This document shows, one piece after another, positions 35,243 through 43,313 of a stretch of DNA of 64,000 nucleotides (position 1 is the stretch's first letter; each line of letters starts with the position of its first letter). Source of the stretch: Leptospiraceae bacterium (GTDB lineage Bacteria; Spirochaetota; Leptospiria; Leptospirales; Leptospiraceae); NCBI GenBank assembly GCA_024233875.1, contig JACKPB010000001.1, forward strand, positions 62,001 to 126,000. Direction: 5' to 3'. Made by a program: the position numbers and the translations under genes. Below the pieces are notes generated by a model, which saw only the letters and a program-made list of their open reading frames with translations, made no database searches and had not been told where the DNA came from.

Positions 35243-36670
35243 ATGCTTTTTAATTCAGTCCTTTTTTTATTCTTTTTTTTGATTGTGTACATTCTTTTTC
35301 ACTCATCCAGCGAAAATAAGAGGAAATACATTCTACTCTTTTCTTCTATGCTTTTCTATGCAAGTTGGGATTGGCTGAATTTTGAAACTCCGGTTCCCAG
35401 ATTCTTTATACACTTTACCACAGTCACAAGCATCAATTATCTATTTGTTATTCTTTTAGAAAAGTACAAATCGAAATCAGTCTCAGGGAAAATTATATCT
35501 ACAGCAGTCTTTTTGAACGTCCTCAATCTTGGATTCTTTAAGTATTTTTATTTTGCAATTGAGGTCGCAGGAGTACTTGTCGGTCATCCTGAATGGAAAG
35601 GGGAAGCAAGGGGAAGTTTTGATATTATCTTACCTATTGCGATTAGTTTTTATACCTTTCAAACCATAGCCTTTCTTGTGGATAAATATCGGGGCGAGAT
35701 ACCGGACCACACATCTTATGTAGATTTTACTTTGTTTATCTTTTTCTTTCCCCAACAATTGGCAGGTCCTATTCTCAAAGCAAAAGAGTTTCTTCCCCGA
35801 TTGAAATCACCTGTACCTATGGATGAGGAAAGGATTTGGATGGGGTTGTATTTTATCGGTCTCGGAATCATTAAAAAAGGTGTATTTGCTGATAGCATTG
35901 CCTACATCATCAGTCCGGTCTTCGCCAGTCCTTCAGACTACAGTGCTCAGAGTTTGGCATTATCCCTTTTGGGATTTCTTTTTCAGCTCTGGGGAGATTT
36001 CGCCGGTTATAGTGACATGGCTGTGGGTTGTGGCAAGCTTCTAGGTTTTGATTTGCCACAAAACTTCAATCGACCTTTTTACAGTCAGGGATTTGCAGAA
36101 ATGTGGGAGAGATGGCATATCACACTTTCCCGATTTCTCAGAGAATACATTTACTTCCCTATGGGAGGCAGTCGTGTGGTCGAATGGAGAGCGGCCTTCA
36201 ATACCGGATTCACTATGGTACTGGCAGGACTCTGGCATGGAGCAAACTGGACCTATCTCTATTGGGGGGTGGTGATTGCCATTAGTTTGATTGTCGAGCG
36301 ATATCTTCTCAATCGCATTCCTTTCTGGAAAGAGAAACAAATTGGTTGGAAGAGAAGTTTGAAAATTGGAGTGATTTTACTCTTCTGGCTTTATTTGGGA
36401 TTGATATTTCGGTCAAATCGGGTGGAAGATATTCCTCTCATCTGGAATCGGATTTTCAGTGGAGCTGTAGGGCAATCGGTCAAATGGGAGGAGCTTCTCT
36501 TCATGCCGATCTTAATGTACATCCTACAATACTTTGAATATAAAGAAGAATTCTATACCGGGCTTTTGAAACGGAGGGTTCTGGCGGCTGTATCTCTCTC
36601 TACTATTCTTTTGTTTGTTCTGGCAGAGTTATCCAATAAACAGGTACAATTTTTGTATTTCCAATTTTAA
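35243..36670 (+). CDS. MBOAT O-acyltransferase (AlgI-like)
   Basis: 475 residues, about ten or more membrane helices. It has the MBOAT signatures SFYTFQTIAFLVDKYRGEI, RWHITLSRFLREYIYFPMGG and LAGLWHGANWTYLYWG with the catalytic His. AlgI/DltB relatives move acyl groups across the inner membrane for O-acylation of exported polysaccharides or other surface molecules. It is followed two bases later by a DUF1574 gene, a pairing matching MBOAT + SGNH acetylation modules. Mirror image of the pair at 37830-40399. Confidence 0.93.
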   Translation: MLFNSVLFLFFFLIVYILFHSSSENKRKYILLFSSMLFYASWDWLNFETPVPRFFIHFTTVTSINYLFVILLEKYKSKSVSGKIISTAVFLNVLNLGFFKYFYFAIEVAGVLVGHPEWKGEARGSFDIILPIAISFYTFQTIAFLVDKYRGEIPDHTSYVDFTLFIFFFPQQLAGPILKAKEFLPRLKSPVPMDEERIWMGLYFIGLGIIKKGVFADSIAYIISPVFASPSDYSAQSLALSLLGFLFQLWGDFAGYSDMAVGCGKLLGFDLPQNFNRPFYSQGFAEMWERWHITLSRFLREYIYFPMGGSRVVEWRAAFNTGFTMVLAGLWHGANWTYLYWGVVIAISLIVERYLLNRIPFWKEKQIGWKRSLKIGVILLFWLYLGLIFRSNRVEDIPLIWNRIFSGAVGQSVKWEELLFMPILMYILQYFEYKEEFYTGLLKRRVLAAVSLSTILLFVLAELSNKQVQFLYFQF

Positions 36671-36672
36671 TT

Positions 36673-37803
36673 ATGAAAAAATTTATATATATACCAATCT
36701 ATATTTTTCTATATCTCTTTTTATTAGATAAGCTCTTCCTTATCGAACCGATACGTGACAAAATAGTAAAAAATAATTTCAATTATTATGAAATGATATT
36801 TCAATTTGGAGAAAAAATCTTTGAAACTCATACCATGAAATGGCTGGAAAAAGGACTGAGCTTGGAAGAAGTGGAAAACCGAACCGTAATGATGTTGGGG
36901 ACTTCACGTTCTGAAGGGTACAGTGAGCTTTCTGAGAGTGATATTCATGGGAATCCATTTGTGAAAGATCATGAGTTGCTATTGAAAACTCCTATTACCT
37001 CTCAGCACATACGATTGGGGACTTTCATCCTCCTCTATGAAAATTATCAAAATCTAATCCGAAAGCATCCTCATTTACAGCTCATAGCTCTGGAGCTGAA
37101 TTATGGAAGTTTCAATTCCAATACTCTTTCCCGACAGCAGAAGGACATAGACAACCTGAGTTGGGATCAATTCAGGGATGCCTATGAAGCTCTGAGCAGA
37201 AAGCAGGTTTTAGATTATATTGTGTCCAAGTTATTTATCCTCAATCGTTATCAGGTGGATTTTTCACTCCTCTTCAAGAAGAAGGACAGAACCGGAGAAG
37301 AAGCTATCAATGATTTGTTTACATTATTCCGAATGCTCTGGAGCGGTAGCATTCAAAATCAAATTGGTGAGTTCAAGTTTGAAGGGATAGAGGAAGGCAA
37401 GGAAACTCAGGAACAATTGGATCTCTATATGAATTATAGCAAATCCATGAATGCATCCTTCTATGCTAATTACAAAACTAGTACTACGGACATCAAACTT
37501 TTTCATAAATTAGTCCGTGAGGCAAAAGAGAAAAATATTCCTCTAATTGTGTATCGTCCGAGGATTCACAAGCAATTTAGAGAGGTTTCCGACTCTTATC
37601 CCCATAAAGAATTGGAGTGGCTGAAAGAACAAAAAGAATTTCTCTCAGCACATGGAATTCCCTTTGTCGATCTGGAAGATCCCGGATCCATTCGCTGCAA
37701 TTACTATAGAGATTCAAGTCATCTTTCAAAATCCTGTTTTCCCGAAATCGTTGAGAAATTTTTGGAAATACGGACTAAGGGTTTGAGCTCCAAAATAGAA
37801 TAA
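36673..37803 (+). CDS. DUF1574 membrane-anchored SGNH-like protein (module 1)
   Basis: 376 residues with an N-terminal signal anchor (IYIPIYIFLYLFLLDKLF) and a periplasmic domain. LGTSRSEGYSE (Ser78) and DSSHLS (Asp347, His350) are placed like the Ser and Asp-x-x-His of SGNH hydrolases, as in AlgJ/AlgX partners of MBOAT proteins. DUF1574 is known to me mainly from Leptospira. An O-acetyltransferase role on a surface glycan is inference from this neighbour and motif. It shares its operon with the upstream MBOAT gene. Confidence 0.8.
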   Translation: MKKFIYIPIYIFLYLFLLDKLFLIEPIRDKIVKNNFNYYEMIFQFGEKIFETHTMKWLEKGLSLEEVENRTVMMLGTSRSEGYSELSESDIHGNPFVKDHELLLKTPITSQHIRLGTFILLYENYQNLIRKHPHLQLIALELNYGSFNSNTLSRQQKDIDNLSWDQFRDAYEALSRKQVLDYIVSKLFILNRYQVDFSLLFKKKDRTGEEAINDLFTLFRMLWSGSIQNQIGEFKFEGIEEGKETQEQLDLYMNYSKSMNASFYANYKTSTTDIKLFHKLVREAKEKNIPLIVYRPRIHKQFREVSDSYPHKELEWLKEQKEFLSAHGIPFVDLEDPGSIRCNYYRDSSHLSKSCFPEIVEKFLEIRTKGLSSKIE

Positions 37804-37829
37804 AGTCTTGGATTTTAAATTGGGGCTTT

Positions 37830-38921
37830 TTATTGGTTCTGATCGATTTTTGTATTCTGAATTTTGTTGAATATAAAATCTGTGTATTGCGGAAAGCATT
37901 CAGTAGCCATGTGACTCGCATCGGTGAAAGCATTGCAATTGTAAAAAGGATCCTCATTCATATTCCAAAAAGGTATTTTGTATTTGGATTCAATGGTTTT
38001 CATTCTGGGCAAATAGACAGAGTAGGGTGTTACCATAGTCTCACCAATTTTTGCTGACTTTTCAGTTTTCATCATTTCAAAATACATAGGTGCAATACGA
38101 ACCATGATAAATGCGGATGGAACTCCTAAGTCTTTAGTAATCTCCAGACTTTCTTTGAAAAAATCCTCCATCCCATCATTGTATTGAAAATTAACCAGAT
38201 AGGAATTGTAATCCCCTTTCGCATATTTTTGTATCACATCATCAGGATTGCTCCGATTTTGGTAAAAATCCGAAGTCGCACTACCTCTTTCAACTACCAG
38301 CCTATCAAAAACTTCTTTCCGCCATGCACGATATGCATACAGGACCTGGAAATTATTTGCAGTTCTATAAAGAATCGTACTGAGCTTGGGTCGATATTGA
38401 TAGGTTCGAAACAAACGTTTGGCTATAAAGTTTGAGATTTCTGTTTTGGAATATCTATAGGAATTTCTGAATACAAATCCGGCAGAGAGACCGTTGATCA
38501 ATGACTCATCTATTTTGATGATAGGAGTGAGATTGTAAACTTCCAGAGAAGTATCCAGAAGTATAAAATCAGGTTTTACATTTTCTTCTTTGAATTTTTC
38601 CAACCAGAATAAGAAATAATCGGGCCCGCCTCCCGGAACAGAAAAATTGAAAAGGATCCAATCAGGATATTTGGCCTCAATATATTTATTATCAAACAAT
38701 AAAGCTCTGGAATTTCCAAAATAAATAAGTACTTTTTTTCTGTCTTTTTGGGAAAGATAGTCTTTCAATTCCTGAAAGAGATGAGGTTTGTGGAAAAAGT
38801 TAATTTCACTTACGGTTTTAGTGAAGTATGTCTGAATCTTTTCTGTCATGAGCAAACGATCTATACCCAGGGCTAGAAAAAAGATCAACACAGGAATGAA
38901 TAAAAATTTATTTCTTAACAT
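37830..38921 (-). CDS. DUF1574 membrane-anchored SGNH-like protein (module 2)
   Basis: 363 residues from ATG 38921, two bases after the MBOAT stop; TTG 38927 is in frame but less likely. It has a signal anchor (FLFIPVLIFFLALGIDRLL) and, as in module 1, a nucleophile-like motif FGNSRALLF (Ser71), with FTDASHMA near the C-terminus. Paralogous to the protein at 36673 but clearly diverged. It is the last gene of a long minus-strand operon and is convergent with module 1 across a 26-base gap. Confidence 0.8.
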   Translation of the reverse strand: MLRNKFLFIPVLIFFLALGIDRLLMTEKIQTYFTKTVSEINFFHKPHLFQELKDYLSQKDRKKVLIYFGNSRALLFDNKYIEAKYPDWILFNFSVPGGGPDYFLFWLEKFKEENVKPDFILLDTSLEVYNLTPIIKIDESLINGLSAGFVFRNSYRYSKTEISNFIAKRLFRTYQYRPKLSTILYRTANNFQVLYAYRAWRKEVFDRLVVERGSATSDFYQNRSNPDDVIQKYAKGDYNSYLVNFQYNDGMEDFFKESLEITKDLGVPSAFIMVRIAPMYFEMMKTEKSAKIGETMVTPYSVYLPRMKTIESKYKIPFWNMNEDPFYNCNAFTDASHMATECFPQYTDFIFNKIQNTKIDQNQ

Positions 38922-38923
38922 AA

Positions 38924-40399
38924 TCAAAACTTATAATATATAAAATCATTTCCATCCTGAGAGAGACAGGTTAGGAGGAATACTGTAAGGACACCCAAAC
39001 CGATCACAAGATAAGGATCGTATTTCCTGAACTTTTCCAATTTTTCCGGCCAGTATTGAAAGGAATGAGCGATTAAGAAAAAAACAAACGAATAACCCGC
39101 GGTTTCCAAATTGACCAGGGACTTTAAGTAGAAAGGTTTTGTATTTCCCAGGATACCGAGACTGTCTGTTATCCAACTTCCACCCAGAGAAAGAATTTCC
39201 TTTTGAACCATAGATTCGGTATTCGTAAACAATCCACTGAAAATATGAATCATTCCCTCTGTACTATTCGCCCGAAACATAAGTACACTGATCGCGGCGA
39301 TTGTAGTCACAAAACTGGCCTTTATTACTGAAGTGAAGGCATTTTTGGCTTCCATTGCCAATCCATACTCTTCCTTAAGAAATCTTTCAAAACTCAAAGC
39401 TATTCCCCAGTAGGCTCCCCAGGCCAGGAAGGTGTAATCGGGACCATGCCAGAAACCACCTAGAGACATAGTGAGAATTAGATTGAAATAGACCCTGTAC
39501 TTCCCCACTCTGGAGCCACCCAGTGGAATGAAGAGGTAGTCCCTCAGCCAGGTAGAAAGCGTGATGTGCCATCGATCCCAAAATTCAGACAAACTCCGGG
39601 AAAAAAAGGGAGCCCGGAAATTTTCAGGAATAGGGAAACCGAGATACAATCCTACTCCCCTTGCCATATCAGTCAGACCGGAAAAATCAAAAAATAACTG
39701 GATTAGATAAATAAAGGAAGTGAGAAAGATAGCATAGGCAGGATAAAATTCCGGATTACTGTAAACCGGAGCAACTGTTCCGGAAAGTGGGTCTGCCAGT
39801 AAGACTTTTTTTATGATACCGGAGATCATCAGATAGGTTGCATTTGTAGTATCTCTTTCCTCGGGTTCAATCCTATTCAGGTGAGGAAAAAAATCGGTAA
39901 ACCGCATTATGGGTCCGGCTATCAGAACCGGAAAAAATAATAAATAAGTAGTGAATTGAATCGGACCGATGGGATCGGAGATTTTGCCTTTGTAGTTATC
40001 AGTTTGAAACGCAATGATTTGAAACGTATAGAAACTGATCGCCATAGGAAAGATGATTCGAATCGATTCCTTCCAAACCTGAAATTGCTCTATACCGGTA
40101 AATGAGAAGAGCATTCCTGTAAAAAAGTAAAAGTACTTAAAAAAGGCTAGATTTATGATATTTAAAACTATGCTAAGAATGAAAAGAGATTTGGAATTTG
40201 TTTTCCGAACACCCAGATACAGGAAATAGTTAATTCCTATGACAACTAAGAAGTGAAATAAGAAGGGTAGGGAGGTGTATCCGTAGAACAACATCCCTCC
40301 TGCAAGTAATACAAAAATCCTCAGACTTTTTGCTACATTCCAATAGAGGAAATAAATGAAAGTGAATAAGATGAAGAAAGGAATGGAATTGTAGAGCAT
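38924..40399 (-). CDS. MBOAT O-acyltransferase (AlgI-like), second copy
   Basis: 491 residues with the same signatures as the first MBOAT protein: SFYTFQIIAFQTDNYKGKI, DRWHITLSTWLRDYLFIPLG and LGGFWHGPDYTFLAWG (catalytic His in WHG). It starts right after the nrnA stop (TAA then ATG) and ends as its DUF1574 partner begins. The position at the end of an operon with rfbA and an rfbC-like gene suggests acylation of a deoxysugar-containing glycan, which is inference only. Confidence 0.92.
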   Translation of the reverse strand: MLYNSIPFFILFTFIYFLYWNVAKSLRIFVLLAGGMLFYGYTSLPFLFHFLVVIGINYFLYLGVRKTNSKSLFILSIVLNIINLAFFKYFYFFTGMLFSFTGIEQFQVWKESIRIIFPMAISFYTFQIIAFQTDNYKGKISDPIGPIQFTTYLLFFPVLIAGPIMRFTDFFPHLNRIEPEERDTTNATYLMISGIIKKVLLADPLSGTVAPVYSNPEFYPAYAIFLTSFIYLIQLFFDFSGLTDMARGVGLYLGFPIPENFRAPFFSRSLSEFWDRWHITLSTWLRDYLFIPLGGSRVGKYRVYFNLILTMSLGGFWHGPDYTFLAWGAYWGIALSFERFLKEEYGLAMEAKNAFTSVIKASFVTTIAAISVLMFRANSTEGMIHIFSGLFTNTESMVQKEILSLGGSWITDSLGILGNTKPFYLKSLVNLETAGYSFVFFLIAHSFQYWPEKLEKFRKYDPYLVIGLGVLTVFLLTCLSQDGNDFIYYKF

Positions 40400-41407
40400 T
40401 TACTTAGATTGAGAAACTAATTCCTTTAATTTTTCAGATACTTCGGATTTGATTTGCTTCAGGTTTCCTTTTATTGTGGCTCCGCAGGCATTGGTATGAC
40501 CTCCGCCGGAGTACTGTTCGGCTATCATTCTTACATCAAATGATCCTTTGGAACGTAAGCTCATTTTCACCATTCCATTCTCAGTTTCTATGAATGCGGC
40601 AGAAATGAAAACATCTCCTGCAGAGAGAAGATCACTTGTGATACCTTCAGCCGGATTGCTCTTGAAATTGTACCGGTTCAGCATCTCTTTGGTGATTTCA
40701 ATAGTGGCTAAATGATGCTGGGGGAAAACTTCTAGGGTAGAATAGATATCTTTTTTAAGCAAAAGTACCAGATGAGAAGAATGCTCGAATAATTTTCGTA
40801 TGATCTCTTCTGTTGGGAGTTTGTGAACCAATAGCTTTGAGGCGATTTCATGAGTTCGGGGTCGGGTTTTTCTGTATTTGAACTGACCGGTATCCATGAT
40901 GATACCTGCATACAAGGCCAGAGATGTATTGAAGTCAGGTTCAAAACCGGAAAGCTCAATGAGTTCGTAGATGAGCTCTGAAGTAGAGCCAACTTCAGGA
41001 AAACAAAAAAGTCCGGGGAAGTCTGAAATCCCATCATGATGGTCGATAACGATAAGGTTGGATTTTTCCGGATTGATGTATTGATTGATATCAAGAATAC
41101 GTTTGAGTTCGGAGTTGTCCACTATTACTACTGTGGAATTGCTATTGATATTGATGAATTTTTCCGGTTTGAAAAAGTTTATCTTTTCCTGAGCATCTAA
41201 GAACTGATATCTTTCCGGAGTCTTATCGGGATTGAGAATCGTATAGATTTTTCCTAATTTTTCGAGGAGAAAAGCCAGACCGAGTTCTGCACCTATCCCA
41301 TCCGGGTCACAACTGGTATGTGTTGTAAGGATAAAATGATTTCCATTCAAAAAATGTTCATACAATTTCTGAATCTTTTCTTTCATTGGGGATTTACTAT
41401 CCAACAT
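40400..41407 (-). CDS. DHH/DHHA1 phosphoesterase (NrnA/pAp phosphatase type)
   Basis: 335 residues with the DHH core: SCDPDGIGAELGL, IVDNSE, VIDHHDG and DTGQFKY as metal motifs, and the C-terminal DHHA1 nucleotide-binding GGGHTNACG. NrnA-like enzymes degrade nanoRNAs and hydrolyse pAp (the sulfate-assimilation by-product) or c-di-AMP derivatives. Start ATG 41407 has AAGGAT upstream and overlaps the end of the NYN gene by 11 bases. Other family members such as GdpP-like can be excluded because no PAS/GGDEF or membrane part is present. Confidence 0.88.
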   Translation of the reverse strand: MLDSKSPMKEKIQKLYEHFLNGNHFILTTHTSCDPDGIGAELGLAFLLEKLGKIYTILNPDKTPERYQFLDAQEKINFFKPEKFININSNSTVVIVDNSELKRILDINQYINPEKSNLIVIDHHDGISDFPGLFCFPEVGSTSELIYELIELSGFEPDFNTSLALYAGIIMDTGQFKYRKTRPRTHEIASKLLVHKLPTEEIIRKLFEHSSHLVLLLKKDIYSTLEVFPQHHLATIEITKEMLNRYNFKSNPAEGITSDLLSAGDVFISAAFIETENGMVKMSLRSKGSFDVRMIAEQYSGGGHTNACGATIKGNLKQIKSEVSEKLKELVSQSK

Positions 41408-41897
41408 TTTTTTTATCCTTAAACATCTTTAACCAATAGCTCACTTCGGTGTTTGATAGGTTAATATCTGCATCTTTTTCATCAAGTTTTTCTTTTTTCT
41501 TGAGGGTTTGACCTAGAAAAATATAAAAATCTTCTGATTTTATTGTTTTGCAACCGTATTTTTTTCCATAGTGAATGATTTCTTTATCAGAACTCACCAG
41601 GGTGATGGTTGCATGGTCTATCGCTTTACGGATAAACATTTTTATGAAATCATCTGCTTTTATCTCGTGGCTGTAGTATAGACGCATTCCTTCCCATTCA
41701 TCTCTCACGACTACACTTTCTTTCTCTTTTCTTCCATCGAAAAAGATATGAAATTCATAAGACTTTTTGACTTCATTGAGTTTTAGAATATTCTTTAGGA
41801 GGGCTCTCCGGGCATTTCCCAATTGATTTTCATAAATCAAAGTTTCACACTCAGGAAACTTGTACATGAGATTGAATCCGTCAATCACGTATCTCAT
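41397..41897 (-). CDS. NYN-domain ribonuclease (YacP/Rae1-like)
   Basis: 166 residues. The true start is ATG 41897 (MRYVIDGFNLMYKF), the A of which is also the last base of the rfbC-like TAA (TAATG). A longer frame upstream is spurious because it lies in the neighbour. The NYN fold is seen as VIDGFN (Asp6), FDGRK and SSDKEI. In B. subtilis YacP (Rae1) cleaves mRNA on translating ribosomes. Its place between rfbC-like and nrnA-like genes suggests shared expression with RNA turnover. Confidence 0.82.
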   Translation of the reverse strand: MRYVIDGFNLMYKFPECETLIYENQLGNARRALLKNILKLNEVKKSYEFHIFFDGRKEKESVVVRDEWEGMRLYYSHEIKADDFIKMFIRKAIDHATITLVSSDKEIIHYGKKYGCKTIKSEDFYIFLGQTLKKKEKLDEKDADINLSNTEVSYWLKMFKDKKNVG

Positions 41898-42445
41898 TAA
41901 GGGAAAAAATCCTCCAGATCCCTTAGGTAAGGAAGTGCTAGATCTTCCTTGGAGAGAATAGGATGAGGAACCATCCAATTGATATCCAAATCGGGATCAT
42001 CCCATCTGATTCCTGAGCTGTAATTTGGATCACCGGTCGAGGAGGATCTTACCAGAACTTCTGTATCCGGTTTGATTGTCAGGTATCCGGTTGCAAATCC
42101 TTCCGGTATCAGAACCTGAAGGGAGTGACCTCCATTCAATTCAATTGCATACCATTCTTTGAATTTCGGAGAAGACTTTCTCAGGTCGCAGGCAACAAGG
42201 TAAATGCATCCCCTGAATACCTGATACATCTGTGATCGTGATTTGGGAGGTTTTTGGAAACTCAATCCGTAGATTGTATTGGGATCTGTAGTACGGTATA
42301 GGATTTCTTCTTCGGGATGAAAATCGATACCCATAGACTGAAATAAATCCCTTGAATAGAGGGAAGAAAATGTCCCGCGATTGTCTTTGATTTTTTCGAG
42401 TTCGATTGTAAACAAACCCGGGAAATCTGTATCACATCGATTCAT
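41897..42445 (-). CDS. RmlC/RfbC-like cupin with altered active site
   Basis: 182 residues, the normal length of dTDP-4-dehydrorhamnose 3,5-epimerase, and alignable by eye from end to end: KDNRGTF, QVFRGCIYLVACDLRKSSP, LIPEGFATGY, IRWDDPDLDINW and a conserved late Asp168. However the usual RGLHxQ reads YGLSFQ: the catalytic His is Ser62 and the adjacent Arg is Tyr59. The AxGF His is Thr119, and the acid Tyr is Val132. So the standard epimerase chemistry looks lost. It overlaps rfbA by 14 bases. Perhaps a scaffolding or new-function paralogue. Confidence 0.8.
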   Translation of the reverse strand: MNRCDTDFPGLFTIELEKIKDNRGTFSSLYSRDLFQSMGIDFHPEEEILYRTTDPNTIYGLSFQKPPKSRSQMYQVFRGCIYLVACDLRKSSPKFKEWYAIELNGGHSLQVLIPEGFATGYLTIKPDTEVLVRSSSTGDPNYSSGIRWDDPDLDINWMVPHPILSKEDLALPYLRDLEDFFP

Positions 42446-43304
42446 TGGCGATCCTCAGGAGATACTGTCCGTAGTTATTCTTTTTGAGTAATTCTCCGTG
42501 TTTTAGTAATTGTTCTCTTGAAATAAATTTCTTTCGATAGGCGATTTCTTCAATACAGCCGACTTTGAGCCCCTGACGTTTTTCGATGATTTCTATAAAT
42601 TGAGAGGCCTCACTGAGTGAGTCGTGAGTTCCTGTGTCCAACCAGGCGACACCTCGACCCAATAATTTTACAGTCAATTCTTCCTGATTCAAATAGACCT
42701 TGTTTAGATCGGTAATTTCTAACTCTCCCCTCTTGGATGGTTTTAGGGATTTCGCAAACTCCGATGCCCGACCATCATAAAAATAGATACCGGGGATAGC
42801 ATAATTTGATTTTGGGTTCTGAGGTTTTTCTTCGATCCCCAATACTTTTCCTTCTGAATCAAAGTCTACAACTCCATAACGTTCCGGATCATTTACATAA
42901 TATCCATATATGATCGCTCCCTTTTCGAGCCTGGTGGCTTCATCCATGGAGTTGATCATTCCATGTCCGTAAAAAATATTGTCACCGAGGATGAGGCAGG
43001 AAGAAGAACCATCTAAAAATTTTTCACCAATTATGAATGCTTGAGCGAGGCCATCGGGAGAAGGTTGGGTTTCATATTCCAGGTGCAATCCGAGAGAAGA
43101 ACCATCACCCAAAAGTTCCTGAAACAGGGGTCTGTCGTTAGGTGTCGAAATAATAAGAATCTCTCGAATACCGCACAACATAAGAGTGGAGAGAGGATAA
43201 TAGATCATAGGTTTGTCATAAATCGGCATCAATTGTTTGCTGACAACCCTGGTTACTGGATACAGACGTGTTCCGGATCCACCGGCAAGAATGATTCCCT
43301 TCAT
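42432..43304 (-). CDS. rfbA: glucose-1-phosphate thymidylyltransferase RfbA (RmlA)
   Basis: 290 residues, full length. Nucleotide-binding LAGGSGTRLYPVTRVVSKQ at the N-terminus, then YYPLSTLMLCGI, LGDNIFYGHGM, EEKPQNPKS and WLDTGTHDSLSEAS are RmlA signatures. It makes dTDP-glucose from Glc-1-P and dTTP, the first step to dTDP-rhamnose and other deoxysugars. No rfbB or rfbD lies in the window, so the pathway must be completed elsewhere. The ATG at 43304 lies nine bases after the SpoT-like gene. Confidence 0.95.
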   Translation of the reverse strand: MKGIILAGGSGTRLYPVTRVVSKQLMPIYDKPMIYYPLSTLMLCGIREILIISTPNDRPLFQELLGDGSSLGLHLEYETQPSPDGLAQAFIIGEKFLDGSSSCLILGDNIFYGHGMINSMDEATRLEKGAIIYGYYVNDPERYGVVDFDSEGKVLGIEEKPQNPKSNYAIPGIYFYDGRASEFAKSLKPSKRGELEITDLNKVYLNQEELTVKLLGRGVAWLDTGTHDSLSEASQFIEIIEKRQGLKVGCIEEIAYRKKFISREQLLKHGELLKKNNYGQYLLRIANESM

Positions 43305-43313
43305 TTTTTTCCC

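Noticed and set aside
41898..41978. 27-residue N-terminal extension of the NYN protein
   Set aside because: It lies inside the rfbC-like gene; the NYN fold starts at MRYVIDGFN (41897).
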